From NCBI GenBank assembly GCA_024583055.1, contig CP102145.1, forward strand, positions 186,001 through 250,000: 64,000 bases of DNA, given 5' to 3'. The first letter of the stretch is position 1, and each line of letters begins with the position of its first letter. Under the pieces are notes generated by a model. It worked only from the letters and a program-made list of their open reading frames with translations. It was not told the DNA's origin and did not search any database. The DNA comes from Streptococcus suis. Lineage in GTDB: Bacteria > Bacillota > Bacilli > Lactobacillales > Streptococcaceae. Below, one piece after another: positions 19,588 through 28,394 of the stretch. A program made the position numbers and the translations under genes.

Positions 19588-21864
19588 ATGCAATTTACCT
19601 TATCTCATTCTGGACAGACTGGGGTTCAGACAACCACGGTTTATCCCAATCAAGTAATTATTACTGATGAAATATCGCTACAAACTGTTGTGCAATTCGA
19701 CCATGTGGCAGGGCTGTTTTTAAACAATACACGCTCAAATACCAATTTCATCCAGTCGGACGTTTTGGTCATGGATATTGATAATGACCATTCAGAAAAT
19801 CCATATGAATGGATAACTGTAGAACGATTAAAAGAAATCTTTGCGGATTACAATTTTGCCTTGGTCACCAGTAGAAGTCATTTGAAGGCTAAAGGTGGCA
19901 AAGCACCTCGACCGAAGTTTCACATCTATTTTCAGATTGAAGAGGTAGCGGATAAAGACATCTATGTAGCAATGAAGGAAGAACTCTGTAATCAATACAA
20001 GTTTTTTGATGATAATGCCAAAGATGCGGCAAGGTTCTTCTTTGGAAATCCCAATGCGCAGGTTATATGGCATGATTCATGGCTAACTATTGATGAAGAT
20101 TTGTTTCAAGTTGTTTCTATTGAAGACGAGGAAGATTTCGATGCAGATTTTTATACTCCGCCAAGAGGTCCAATCCAGCAAGGGAGTCGTAATTCAACGA
20201 TGTCAGTTTTTGCTGCGAGAATTCTCAAACGGTTAGGTGTGACCCAAGAAGCTAGGGATGGTTTTGATGAGCAGGCACAGAAATGTGTACCGCCACTTGA
20301 TAAAACAGAGTTAGATACCATCTGGGGAAGTGCAGTCAGATTCTACAATAGAACTATAAAAACATCCAAAGGCTACGTGGCTCCTGATGATTTTAATCGA
20401 GGCTCCTTGAAACCGGATGATTATTCTGACATTGGAGAAGCAGGAGTATTGGCTCGTGAGTTTGGTGATAAATTAGCCTATACCAATGCGACGGACTATC
20501 TTACGTTTAATGGGCAGTTTTGGAAAGAAGACAAGCAGTTAGCAATTGGAACTGTACTAGAATTCATGGACTTACAACTTGAAGAAGCTAGTGAACAGTA
20601 TGAAACTGCCATTAAACAACTCGTTCAAACTGGTATTCCAGAAAGTATTGTTCGTGAGGGTGGGAAAGGCTTAGTGAAACTAATTGATTCACCAAATCAA
20701 CAGATACTGCTCGCCAAATATCTTTCGGCAAAAGCATATTATCAATTCGTCATGAAACGTAGGGACTACCGTTACATTATGGCGACCCACAATACCGCCA
20801 AGCCTATGCTTGCAATTGACATCTCTGAACTGGATAAAAACGATATGTTACTAAATACTCCAGATGCAACCTATGACCTTAAGTGTGGCTTGTCTGGTAG
20901 TCAGGCACATTCTGCGACGGATTATCTGACAAAAATAACCACTGCAAGTCCAGGTAATCAAGGGATGGGGCTTTGGCAAGAGACTTTAGCGACCTTTTTT
21001 TGCGGAGACCAAGAACTAATTGACTATGTTCAGATGGTTGTCGGTATGGCAGCTATCGGTAAGGTCTATCAGGAACATATGATTATTGCCTATGGAGGTG
21101 GGGCAAACGGAAAATCAACATTTTGGAATACTATAGCTCGAGTGCTAGGTAGCTATTCTGGTAAACTATCCGCTGATGCTTTAACCATGTCTAACAAACG
21201 AAATGTTAAGCCTGAGATGGCCGAGCTAAAAGGAAAACGACTCATCATAGCATCAGAAATGGATGAAGGGATGCGTTTGAATACAGGGCTAGTTAAGCAA
21301 CTTTGTTCGACTGATGAAATTTACGCTGAGAAGAAGTACAAGGATCCCTTCCATTTTGTTCCATCCCATACGCTGGTTCTTTACACCAACCATCTGCCAA
21401 AAGTCGGGGCGAACGATGATGGTATTTGGCGACGATTGATTGTCATCCCATTCAATGCCAAGATTACTGGCAAGTCAGATGTGAAAAACTTTGCGGACCA
21501 TCTTTATGACAATGCGGCACCAGCCATCATATCCTGGATCATCGAAGGGGCTGAGAAGGCAATCAAAGCAAACTTTAAAACCAAACTACCGAAAGTTGTA
21601 CAAGAATCTGTCAGAGCTTATCGAGAAGCCAACGATTGGCTAGGCCATTTTATTGAGGAGAATTGTGAGATAGTAAAAGGTCATCTCCAAAAATCAGGCG
21701 ATTTATATTCAGCCTATCGTGCCTATGCATTACAGAATGGTGAGTATGTCAGAAGTACTACTGACTTTTACACGGCACTTGAATCGGCAGGCTACAATCG
21801 TCAGAGGACTAGTAAGTTTAATGCCATTGTTGGTTTGAAGCTTTTGGATGTCTTTCTAGACTAA
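19588..21864 (+). CDS. phage primase-helicase (D5/P4-type)
   Basis: 758 residues. The N-terminal third resembles a primase-polymerase domain: VMDIDNDHSENPYEW (about residue 62), a putative metal-binding acidic motif, and RPKFHIYFQIEE (about residue 107). A D5_N-like middle follows, then a superfamily-3 helicase with Walker A GGGANGKST (about residue 505) and B-type ELKGKRLIIASEMDEG. It would prime and unwind phage DNA at the origin. First gene of the intact prophage operon; GGAGGG lies 7 bases before the start. Related phages usually have a DNA polymerase and two further genes upstream; none is present here. Confidence 0.85.
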   Translation: MQFTLSHSGQTGVQTTTVYPNQVIITDEISLQTVVQFDHVAGLFLNNTRSNTNFIQSDVLVMDIDNDHSENPYEWITVERLKEIFADYNFALVTSRSHLKAKGGKAPRPKFHIYFQIEEVADKDIYVAMKEELCNQYKFFDDNAKDAARFFFGNPNAQVIWHDSWLTIDEDLFQVVSIEDEEDFDADFYTPPRGPIQQGSRNSTMSVFAARILKRLGVTQEARDGFDEQAQKCVPPLDKTELDTIWGSAVRFYNRTIKTSKGYVAPDDFNRGSLKPDDYSDIGEAGVLAREFGDKLAYTNATDYLTFNGQFWKEDKQLAIGTVLEFMDLQLEEASEQYETAIKQLVQTGIPESIVREGGKGLVKLIDSPNQQILLAKYLSAKAYYQFVMKRRDYRYIMATHNTAKPMLAIDISELDKNDMLLNTPDATYDLKCGLSGSQAHSATDYLTKITTASPGNQGMGLWQETLATFFCGDQELIDYVQMVVGMAAIGKVYQEHMIIAYGGGANGKSTFWNTIARVLGSYSGKLSADALTMSNKRNVKPEMAELKGKRLIIASEMDEGMRLNTGLVKQLCSTDEIYAEKKYKDPFHFVPSHTLVLYTNHLPKVGANDDGIWRRLIVIPFNAKITGKSDVKNFADHLYDNAAPAIISWIIEGAEKAIKANFKTKLPKVVQESVRAYREANDWLGHFIEENCEIVKGHLQKSGDLYSAYRAYALQNGEYVRSTTDFYTALESAGYNRQRTSKFNAIVGLKLLDVFLD

Positions 21865-22138
21865 TGGAAGTCGTGTTGGACTTTGGAGAAAAGTCTGACA
21901 TGTTATGGATTATGAAGTAAGGATGTTGGAGGTCATGGAACACAATAGGGCTTGATTGGCTATGTATCAGGTTTTATATATGAGTTCCACAACCAGCACT
22001 ATTATTAGTTATGGAAGTAGTGATACTCTTTTCTATAACTTTTATAATGGGTTAATTATTAATATAAAAGCCCTATATAAAAAGTTACTGATTCGAGTTT
22101 ACTAGACTTCCATTCTTTTTCTGACGAAAGGATTGTTT

Positions 22139-22420
22139 ATGAGAGAAAGATTTGTAGAGCGGAAATTAGTAAGTGAAGTGAAAAAGCGTGGAGGCATTTG
22201 TCCTAAATGGGTATCGCCATCTTTTTCTGGTGTACCAGACAGGTTGGTGTTTTTACCAAAGGGTAAGTTTGGCTTGGTGGAAGTGAAGGCTCCAGACCTA
22301 AAGCCAAGGAAGTTACAAGTGTCAAGACATAAACTATTCGAGCGGTTAGGTTTCAAGGTTTATGTGATTGACCGCATTGAGATGATTGGAGAAGTACTAG
22401 ATGAAATTGACATTACATAA
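22139..22420 (+). CDS. VRR-NUC domain nuclease
   Basis: 93 residues, a minimal VRR-NUC (PD-(D/E)XK-like) nuclease. SGVPDRLVFLP carries the catalytic D and GLVEVKAP the E-V-K motif. Such single-domain proteins usually sit beside the SNF2-type helicase in streptococcal and clostridial phages and are thought to process replication junctions. ATG at 22139 follows GAAAGGAT. A 274-base AT-rich stretch before it has no recognisable gene. The end overlaps the helicase by 20 bases. Confidence 0.85.
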   Translation: MRERFVERKLVSEVKKRGGICPKWVSPSFSGVPDRLVFLPKGKFGLVEVKAPDLKPRKLQVSRHKLFERLGFKVYVIDRIEMIGEVLDEIDIT

Positions 22421-23777
22421 CTATCAGGTAGTCGCCAAGGACTTCATCATAGGTCACCCTTATGCAGCAGTCATCCTAGACATGGGGATGGGAAAAACAG
22501 CTACAACTTTGTCTGCAGTAAATGAGTTGATGTTTGACCGATTTGAGGTCACTAAGGTTTTGGTTATTGCCCCACTTCGAGTCGCAAATACTGTTTGGAG
22601 TGATGAGATTGAGCAATGGGCTGAGTTGCGTCACTTACGGTATTCGAAAATTGTTGGTACTTCCATGCAACGAAAAGTAGCGCTTCAGAAAGATGCGGAT
22701 ATCTATATCGTCAATCGTGAAAACCTACCTTGGCTGGTGGAACAATGTAGTCCCTATTTCAAGTGGGATATGGTAGTGATTGATGAATTGAGTTCTTTCA
22801 AGTCTTGGCAGTCCAAACGTTTCAAAGCCTTTATGGCTATGCGACCTTACATGAAACGTATCGTTGGGTTGACTGGAACACCAAGTTCAAACGGACTAAT
22901 GGACTTGTTCGCAGAGTTTAAAGTCATTGACGGAGGAGAACGTCTTGGTCGATTCATCGGTGAGTTTCGTAGTCGCTACTTTGAAGAAGGACGTCGCAAT
23001 GGAAACATTGTCTATGAATACATCCCCATGGATTATGCGGAGTGTCAAATTCAAGACAAGATTAGTGATATTACCATTTCCATGAAAGCATTAGACTATC
23101 TGGAGATGCCTGAACTGATTTCAACCAAGAAAATGGTTCGTATGACAGAAAAGGAAAAAGAAAAGTACAGTCAGTTTAAGAAAGAGTATGTATTGTCAGA
23201 GTTAGACGGACTAGAAGTAACTGCTACCAATGCTGCAAGCCTGACGAACAAGTTAGTTCAGTTGTCTAATGGTGCTGTATATTCTGATAATCATACGGTT
23301 GTGCTACTTCATGAACAAAAACTAGATGCCCTTGAAGATATCCTTGAATCCGCAAATGGAGAACCTGTCTTAGTTGCCTATTGGTTCAAACATGACTTGA
23401 CTCGGATTATAGGTCGTTTAGAAAAACTCAAGGTAAAGTGTCGGGTATTGAAAACAGAAGAAGATATTCGTGAATGGAACAAGGGCAATGTACCAGTTGG
23501 CTTACTTCATCCAGCTGGAGCAGGTCATGGGTTGAACCTCCAAAAAGGTGGTCACAACTTGGTCTGGTTTGGTTTAACGTGGTCTTTGGAACTATACCAA
23601 CAAACCAATGCTCGTCTGTGGCGACAAGGTCAGGAGGCTGAGACTGTTGTTATCCAACACATTGTAACTGAAGGAACGATTGATGAGGAAATTCTCAAGG
23701 CACTAGAAAACAAAGATGCACAACAAGAACGGCTGATTGCAGCTGTTAAAGCACAAGTAGGAGGAACAGATGGATAA
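22401..23777 (+). CDS. SNF2-family DNA helicase
   Basis: 458 residues. Walker A is DMGMGKTATT (about residue 25), motif II is VIDELSSFK (about residue 125), motif III VGLTGTPSSNGL, and C-terminal motifs include GHGLNLQKG and QTNARLWRQGQ (motif VI, about residue 401). Phage SNF2 proteins act in replication or recombination. It overlaps the VRR-NUC gene upstream and the next gene downstream by 8 bases, so the three are co-translated. Confidence 0.9.
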   Translation: MKLTLHNYQVVAKDFIIGHPYAAVILDMGMGKTATTLSAVNELMFDRFEVTKVLVIAPLRVANTVWSDEIEQWAELRHLRYSKIVGTSMQRKVALQKDADIYIVNRENLPWLVEQCSPYFKWDMVVIDELSSFKSWQSKRFKAFMAMRPYMKRIVGLTGTPSSNGLMDLFAEFKVIDGGERLGRFIGEFRSRYFEEGRRNGNIVYEYIPMDYAECQIQDKISDITISMKALDYLEMPELISTKKMVRMTEKEKEKYSQFKKEYVLSELDGLEVTATNAASLTNKLVQLSNGAVYSDNHTVVLLHEQKLDALEDILESANGEPVLVAYWFKHDLTRIIGRLEKLKVKCRVLKTEEDIREWNKGNVPVGLLHPAGAGHGLNLQKGGHNLVWFGLTWSLELYQQTNARLWRQGQEAETVVIQHIVTEGTIDEEILKALENKDAQQERLIAAVKAQVGGTDG

Positions 23778-24273
23778 GGTGGAATATATAGCTAAAAACT
23801 ATCGTGACATGAAAATGAAGTTACATTTAGTTCAGGAGAAATTGCTCAACTATCGACCTATCTCAGAGAATAGTGTGATTCAGTCACTGGTATTTGAGAA
23901 GTCAGAGCATGAAAAGGTCAAGAAAAGTAAAAACCATGGTCGTAGTGAGCTGATTTCTCTTAGTTTTAGAGAAAAACAAGAACAAGAAAATCAAGAGTAC
24001 CTTAGTAGTTTGCTTAATACCTACTACTGCTTAAAAATGGATCTTTACTACTTTGAGTTCGTTATGGAGCTAATACCTGAGGATTTGAAGCCATTATCCA
24101 AGGATTTAATTTACTTAGGCAAGAGTTGGACTGAACTAGAAGAGATTTATGAAATCAGTCATTCAACACTTGCTTATCGTAGGCGTAAGATTCTAAAACA
24201 ATTACGCAAGTGTTATCGTTGGACTTCAAAAAGTCTTGAACTTAAGGTGGAAGATTATCACATCCCTATCTAG
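23770..24273 (+). CDS. sigma-region-4-like phage transcription regulator
   Basis: 167 residues. The N-terminal ~115 residues are helical and charged. The C-terminal segment SWTELEEIYEISHSTLAYRRRKILKQLRK is a helix-turn-helix of the sigma-70 region 4 type seen in DUF1492/ArpU-like phage late regulators. Position at the end of the replication operon and before the structural genes fits a late-gene activator. The iteron array and unusual promoters directly downstream are possible targets (inference). Confidence 0.65.
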   Translation: MDKVEYIAKNYRDMKMKLHLVQEKLLNYRPISENSVIQSLVFEKSEHEKVKKSKNHGRSELISLSFREKQEQENQEYLSSLLNTYYCLKMDLYYFEFVMELIPEDLKPLSKDLIYLGKSWTELEEIYEISHSTLAYRRRKILKQLRKCYRWTSKSLELKVEDYHIPI

Positions 24274-24286
24274 TGATGGTTGAGTG

Positions 24287-24341
24287 CACTAAATTGGTAC
24301 TAAATTAGCACTAAATTTGTACTGGTTTAGTACTGATTTTC
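24287..24341 (+). repeat. five tandem 11-bp iterons
   Basis: Five contiguous 11-mers: CACTAAATTGG, TACTAAATTAG, CACTAAATTTG, TACTGGTTTAG, TACTGATTTTC. Consensus YACTAAATTNG; the first three are nearly identical and the last two diverged. They lie in the first non-coding gap after the replication genes and 56 bases before a phage promoter motif. The period is close to one helical turn, so a protein binding here would line up on one face. Replication origin or activator-binding array are both possible. Confidence 0.7.
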
Positions 24342-24396
24342 AACCTAGACATGTGATATACTTAAGATGTCAAAAAAGATAAAAATCTCCCTCAAA

Positions 24397-24429
24397 TGAC
24401 TGGATATTCTTTGGCTGATAGGGTAATAT
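24397..24429 (+). promoter_or_regulatory. phage promoter motif, copy 1
   Basis: TGACTGGATAT (24397-24407), exactly 16 bases, TAATAT (24424-24429). The same two blocks with the same spacing occur at 24711-24743 and 30270-30302, each just before a short gene. TAATAT is a plausible -10; the upstream block is not a standard -35. Confidence 0.65.
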
Positions 24430-24458
24430 ACACCTAGAAAAACCAAAGGAGAATAACC

Positions 24459-24686
24459 ATGTGGACTGACGGACGGATTGATTATCAGGGACAAAAAGTG
24501 GATTACATTGCCAAGGTTAGTCCCCAACCTTCAGAAGTTGGAATTGACCTTGGATGTATTTTCAAATTAGATATTGAAGTAGCTGAAGAAACAATCGTTT
24601 CTTACGACAGAGGATGGGAACTCTATCCTGAAACAGAAGAACGTGAAGCCATTCTTGAGGCGGTTTTGATGGTTTTAACTGTTTAA
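24459..24686 (+). CDS. small phage protein, function unknown
   Basis: 75 acidic residues. It begins MWTDGRIDYQGQKVDYIAKV and contains GIDLGCIFKLDIE, suggesting a small beta-rich fold. No motif that assigns a function. A strong AAAGGAG lies 9 bases upstream and promoter motif copy 1 drives it. Similar short proteins occur in phages and conjugative elements of Firmicutes. Confidence 0.7.
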   Translation: MWTDGRIDYQGQKVDYIAKVSPQPSEVGIDLGCIFKLDIEVAEETIVSYDRGWELYPETEEREAILEAVLMVLTV

Positions 24687-24710
24687 AATATCTTTAAATT
24701 TATGCAGAAA

Positions 24711-24743
24711 TGACTGGATATATCTCCTTTTTAGAGTTAATAT
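24711..24743 (+). promoter_or_regulatory. phage promoter motif, copy 2
   Basis: TGACTGGATAT (24711-24721), 16 bases, TAATAT (24738-24743). From TAATAT to the start codon at 24775 the leader is almost identical to that before 30334, including TGTACACAACAAAAGAAGAG, so the whole promoter-leader block was copied. Confidence 0.65.
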
Positions 24744-24774
24744 GTACACAACAAAAGAAGAGGAGAACAATACC

Positions 24775-24957
24775 ATGACAAAGCGTCAACAAGAAAAACT
24801 CAACGCCCTTTTAACAGAAATTGCAAAAGAAGAACTTTTTGTAGAAACCTTGGAAAAACGTTGGAGCGACAATCTTGACTTCTACGATGTTTCGGTATGG
24901 GGTATCAAAAGAGCATTGGAGAGAGCCTACGAAGCAGGCCAAAAATCAGTAAAATAA
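24775..24957 (+). CDS. small phage protein, DUF6900-like
   Basis: 60 residues from the ATG at 24775, which follows AGAGGAGAAC; an in-frame ATG at 24742 is part of the promoter block. The sequence LLTEIAKEELFVETLEKR and DFYDVSVWGIKRALERAYEAG resembles small helical proteins of Firmicute mobile elements (DUF6900, from memory). Function unknown. A terminator follows directly. Confidence 0.65.
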   Translation: MTKRQQEKLNALLTEIAKEELFVETLEKRWSDNLDFYDVSVWGIKRALERAYEAGQKSVK

Positions 24958-24960
24958 AGT

Positions 24961-24991
24961 AAAGCCTAGCCTCATAAAGGTTGGGCTTTTT
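24961..24991 (+). terminator. intrinsic terminator
   Basis: AAAGCCTAGCCT-CATAA-AGGTTGGGCTTTTT: a near-continuous stem with one bulge and a T run. It ends the short-gene unit just before metK. Confidence 0.75.
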
Positions 24992-25004
24992 GCGTGGAGG
25001 AATT

Positions 25005-26042
25005 ATGATTATTTCTAGTGAACAAGTTTCAGTTGGACACCCAGATAAAATCTGTGATCAGATTTCAGATGCCATTTTGACGGAGTGTCTAAAGTATGAC
25101 AAATCAAGTCGAGTGGCAGTTGAGACTTTAATCAAGGATAACCAAGTTGTGGTAGCTGGTGAAATTTCAACTAGACATTACTTTAATCTCGAGAACATTG
25201 TTCGTCAGGTTGTCGAGCCACTTGGTATGAAAAATGTTCGGGTAACTAACCTACTTGGACTCCAAAGCTCAGATATTGCACAAGGAGTAGATAATGGAGG
25301 TGCTGGTGATCAAGGAATGATGTTTGGTTATGCGACAGACGAAACACCTGAGTACCTGCCACTTCCTTATGTTCTAGCAACCCGAGTCCTTGAGAAACTG
25401 ATGTCACTTGGTCATCCCTTACTTGGAAAGGATGCTAAGGCACAGGTATCCTACGACTATGAGAAGAAACGGATTGATACCTTTTTAGTTTCCATCCAAC
25501 ATATCGAAACGGCTGACCTTGCCAAAGTGAAACGAATTGTGACTGAAGCCATGATGTCAGTTGCTCTGCGTTACCATCAGAATCTAGATTTCAACGTTCT
25601 AGTCAATCCAACTGGACGTTTTGTTCTTGGTGGCTCATTTGCGGATGCAGGAATTACTGGTCGAAAAATTGTGGCGGATACATATGGTGGTTTCGCACAT
25701 CATGGTGGAGGTGCTTTCTCTGGAAAAGACCCAAGCAAGGTTGACCGCTCAGCAGCATACATGGCACGAAAGATTGCTAAGGATATTGTTCGTGAAGGGT
25801 ATGCGAAACGATGTGAAGTACAATTAGCCTACGCCATTGGAGTTGCAGAACCTGTGTCGGTGTATGTAGAAACCTTTGGTACCAGTCGCTACACCACAAA
25901 ACAACTGGAAGGAATGATTCGTGAGCGATATGATTTAACACCACGAGGTATCATTAAGGAACTTCATCTCTTGAATGTAGACTACACCAAAACATCTTGC
26001 TTCGGACATTTCACGAAAGAAAATCTTCCTTGGGAGAAGTAA
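25005..26042 (+). CDS. metK: phage-encoded S-adenosylmethionine synthetase
   Basis: 345 residues, about 50 shorter than cellular MetK, with all three family blocks. N-terminal GHPDKICDQISDAILTE binds ATP/methionine. GGAGDQGMMFGYATDE and the signature GGGAFSGKDPSKVDRSAAY contain the catalytic lysines and the phosphate loop. C-terminal YAIGVAEPVSVYVETFGT and FGHFTKENLPWEK. The missing residues are in surface loops, so it looks active. It makes SAM from methionine and ATP. GGAGG lies 5 bases before the ATG. With two DNA methyltransferases 2-4 kb downstream, it probably supports phage DNA methylation (inference). Confidence 0.9.
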   Translation: MIISSEQVSVGHPDKICDQISDAILTECLKYDKSSRVAVETLIKDNQVVVAGEISTRHYFNLENIVRQVVEPLGMKNVRVTNLLGLQSSDIAQGVDNGGAGDQGMMFGYATDETPEYLPLPYVLATRVLEKLMSLGHPLLGKDAKAQVSYDYEKKRIDTFLVSIQHIETADLAKVKRIVTEAMMSVALRYHQNLDFNVLVNPTGRFVLGGSFADAGITGRKIVADTYGGFAHHGGGAFSGKDPSKVDRSAAYMARKIAKDIVREGYAKRCEVQLAYAIGVAEPVSVYVETFGTSRYTTKQLEGMIRERYDLTPRGIIKELHLLNVDYTKTSCFGHFTKENLPWEK

Positions 26043-26043
26043 A

Positions 26044-26409
26044 ATGCCAAGAAGACCAAGCACACCTTGTAAACAAAATGGTTGTCCTAACTTAGTATCC
26101 TATGGTCACAAGTATTGTGACAACCATAAGGGAAACCATCAACTGGATGCCAAGTCAACCAAAGCCAAAGGATACAATGCCCAGTGGAATAAAGCACGAC
26201 TTCGTTACTTAAAAGTTCATCCACTCTGTGTTGAATGTAAAGTCAAAGGTCGATTAACCAAAGCAACAGTGGTTGACCATATCACACCCCACCGAGGTGA
26301 CCAAGAACTCTTTTGGAATCAATCAAACTGGCAAGCACTTTGTAAGTCTTGTCATGATAGGAAGACCATGACGACTGACCGATATGTGGAGTATACGTAT
26401 CGATTTTAG
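26044..26409 (+). CDS. HNH endonuclease (terminase-associated type)
   Basis: 121 residues starting one base after the metK stop. Two zinc-binding pairs (CKQNGC/CDNH and CVEC/CKSCH) flank the HNH core VVDHITPHRGDQELFWNQSN with catalytic histidine. This is the HNH class found next to cos sites and terminase genes in HK97-type phages, where it helps cut cos DNA. Here it is followed by the G-rich non-coding segment expected of cos, but terminase lies 4.7 kb downstream. Confidence 0.85.
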   Translation: MPRRPSTPCKQNGCPNLVSYGHKYCDNHKGNHQLDAKSTKAKGYNAQWNKARLRYLKVHPLCVECKVKGRLTKATVVDHITPHRGDQELFWNQSNWQALCKSCHDRKTMTTDRYVEYTYRF

Positions 26410-26439
26410 TCTTGGAGTTTCGTTACAATAGTATCCAAT

Positions 26440-26570
26440 TTTTAACCCTTTGGGGGAGGGGGGATGGAATCTCTAAACCCTTGGGAGACTAAGACCGACG
26501 CCCCCTCAAACGTGCAATTTCGCAAAATTCGCAAGCGGGTACATTAAAATCGCTCAATTATTACGTTCGT
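26440..26570 (+). other. probable cos region
   Basis: The 298 bases between the HNH gene and 26708 have no gene. They include CCCTTTGGGGGAGGGGGGAT (from 26442) and a C-rich counterpart near GACGCCCCCTC (26498-26508), short inverted G/C tracts unusual in this AT-rich region. G/C-rich non-coding DNA beside this HNH class is where cos phages of this group carry their packaging site. The exact nick positions cannot be told from sequence. Confidence 0.5.
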
Positions 26571-26707
26571 TCCCACCGTTATCACGTTTCTAATGTGGGG
26601 ATGTAGCGTTCCAAAGTATGTCATTTTGGTAATAAAATAGTGAAAAAGGCTAGAAACAATGTAGAAAATAGTTGTTTTTAGTCCTTTTTTGCTGGAAAGG
26701 AAAACAA

Positions 26708-27169
26708 ATGGACGAAAGTCAACGCAAACAAATCTGGAAAATGCGAGCAGAAGGTCTTGGCTATGGCTTAATCGGTAAGGCTACAGGACTGTCTAGAGAT
26801 TCTGTTAAAAAATACTGTAAACGAAATCCAGCATTGCTTGGTCATGGTGCTGCGACAAAGCAGATGGCAAAAGCCGACCAGAATGATGGACTTCGCTGCC
26901 AACAGTGTTATCAGCTACTATCAATCCAAAAAACTGGAAGACCAAAGAAGTTCTGTTCGGATAAGTGTCGTAAGGTTTGGTGGACCACTCATTCTGACGA
27001 ACACGATAAATCAAAAACCGCATATGAAGATTTGACTTGCCAACAATGTGGTAGGTTATTTTTATCTTATGCCAATCCAAATAGAAAATATTGTAGCCAT
27101 TCGTGTTACATTCAATCACGATTTTATAAAGGAGAAACCAATGACAAGTCAACCAACAATGGAAATTAG
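26708..27169 (+). CDS. HTH and double zinc-finger protein of the methylation cassette
   Basis: 153 residues. N-terminal helix-turn-helix: IWKMRAEGLGYGLIGKATGLSRDSVKKYC. Then two similar zinc-finger-like units, CQQC-x(21-24)-CSDKC and CQQCG-x(15-20)-CSHSC. It resembles DNA-binding proteins that precede ParB-methyltransferase genes in Firmicute mobile elements, but I cannot give it a proven function. GGAAAGG precedes the ATG by 9 bases. Its last 29 bases overlap the next gene. Confidence 0.65.
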   Translation: MDESQRKQIWKMRAEGLGYGLIGKATGLSRDSVKKYCKRNPALLGHGAATKQMAKADQNDGLRCQQCYQLLSIQKTGRPKKFCSDKCRKVWWTTHSDEHDKSKTAYEDLTCQQCGRLFLSYANPNRKYCSHSCYIQSRFYKGETNDKSTNNGN

Positions 27170-28394
27170 AGAGATTCGATTATCTGAACTACACCCAGCC
27201 TCTTACAATCCTCGAAAAAAACTCAAAAAGGGTGACAAGGAGTATGAAAAGATTAAGCAAAGCCTACTCAAGTTTGGCTACGTTGACCCCATCATCTTCA
27301 ATAAAGATTTGACGGTTATTGGTGGCCATCAACGATTAACTGTATTGAAGGACTTAGACTATGAAACTGCCAAATGTGTCATTGTCGATTTATCCAAGGA
27401 AGATGAAAAGGCCTTAAACATTGCCCTTAATAAAATCACCGGTCAATGGGATGACCAGCTTTTGGCGGACTTGCTTTTGGATTTACAGGAGTCAGATTTC
27501 AATCTCGACCTGACTGGTTTTGAACCACCAGAAATTGACGATATCCTATCAAATGTCCATGATAAAGACCTATCAGATGATGACTTTGATGTTGAAGAGG
27601 AATTGAAGAAACCGACCTTTTCAAAACGAGGTGACATTTGGCAACTTGGTAAACACCGAGTGATTTGTGGTGACTCCACTAAGGCAGAAACCTACGACCA
27701 ACTTTTAGGTGATAAGAAAGTCAATCTTGTTGTGACAGATCCGCCGTATAATTGCGATGTTGAAAAGACGGCAGGTAAAATTCAAAATGACAATATGGGT
27801 GATTCTGAATTTTATCAGTTTCTTTTAGCTATGTTTACTCAAGTTGAGAACCACATGGAAGCTGACGCCTCAATCTACGTATTTCATGCGGATACGGAAG
27901 GATTGAACTTCCGTAAGGCATTTAAGGATGCTGGTTTTTATCTCAGTGGATGTTGTATTTGGAAGAAGAACTCATTAGTGCTTGGACGTAGTCCTTATCA
28001 ATGGCGACATGAGCCAGTCTTATACGGGTGGCGTCAAAAAGGCAAACACCAATGGTTCAGTGACCGTAAACAGACGACCATTTGGGAATACGACCGTCCT
28101 AAGTCCAGCAAAGACCATCCAACCATGAAGCCGATTCAGCTCATGGCTTACCCTATTCAAAATTCATCCATGAGAGGGACTTTGGTATTGGATCCTTTCC
28201 TTGGGTCTGGGTCAACCCTCATTGCGGCAGACCAGACAGGACGTATCTGTTATGGGATTGAACTTGATGAGAAGTTTGTGGATGTCATTGTGAAACGCTA
28301 CATGGAAGCAACGGACAATACAGATGTGACGGTAGTCCGTGAAGGTCAATCAATCAGTTATGAAGAAGCAGTGAAACAGTTAGGGGGGATGTAA
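27141..28394 (+). CDS. ParB-domain / adenine- or cytosine-N4-specific DNA methyltransferase fusion
   Basis: 417 residues from the ATG at 27141 (AAAGGAG upstream). The N-terminal ~110 residues are a ParB/Srx-type nuclease-like domain (SYNPRKKLKKGDKEYEKI, VIGGHQRLTVLKDL). The C-terminal methyltransferase has TDPPYN (motif IV, about residue 198) before DPFLGSGSTLIAADQTG (motif I, about residue 350), the circular order of the beta class. DPPY indicates N6-adenine or N4-cytosine methylation. No restriction partner is adjacent, so it is likely a protective orphan methylase. Its stop overlaps the next start (TAATG). Confidence 0.85.
   Translation: MTSQPTMEIREIRLSELHPASYNPRKKLKKGDKEYEKIKQSLLKFGYVDPIIFNKDLTVIGGHQRLTVLKDLDYETAKCVIVDLSKEDEKALNIALNKITGQWDDQLLADLLLDLQESDFNLDLTGFEPPEIDDILSNVHDKDLSDDDFDVEEELKKPTFSKRGDIWQLGKHRVICGDSTKAETYDQLLGDKKVNLVVTDPPYNCDVEKTAGKIQNDNMGDSEFYQFLLAMFTQVENHMEADASIYVFHADTEGLNFRKAFKDAGFYLSGCCIWKKNSLVLGRSPYQWRHEPVLYGWRQKGKHQWFSDRKQTTIWEYDRPKSSKDHPTMKPIQLMAYPIQNSSMRGTLVLDPFLGSGSTLIAADQTGRICYGIELDEKFVDVIVKRYMEATDNTDVTVVREGQSISYEEAVKQLGGM

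Noticed and set aside
21865..22138. A phage origin or small RNA in the gap before the VRR-NUC gene
   Set aside because: The 274 bases have AT-rich tracts and a few short repeats of TGGAAGT but no ordered iterons or convincing stem; the array at 24287 is a stronger candidate.
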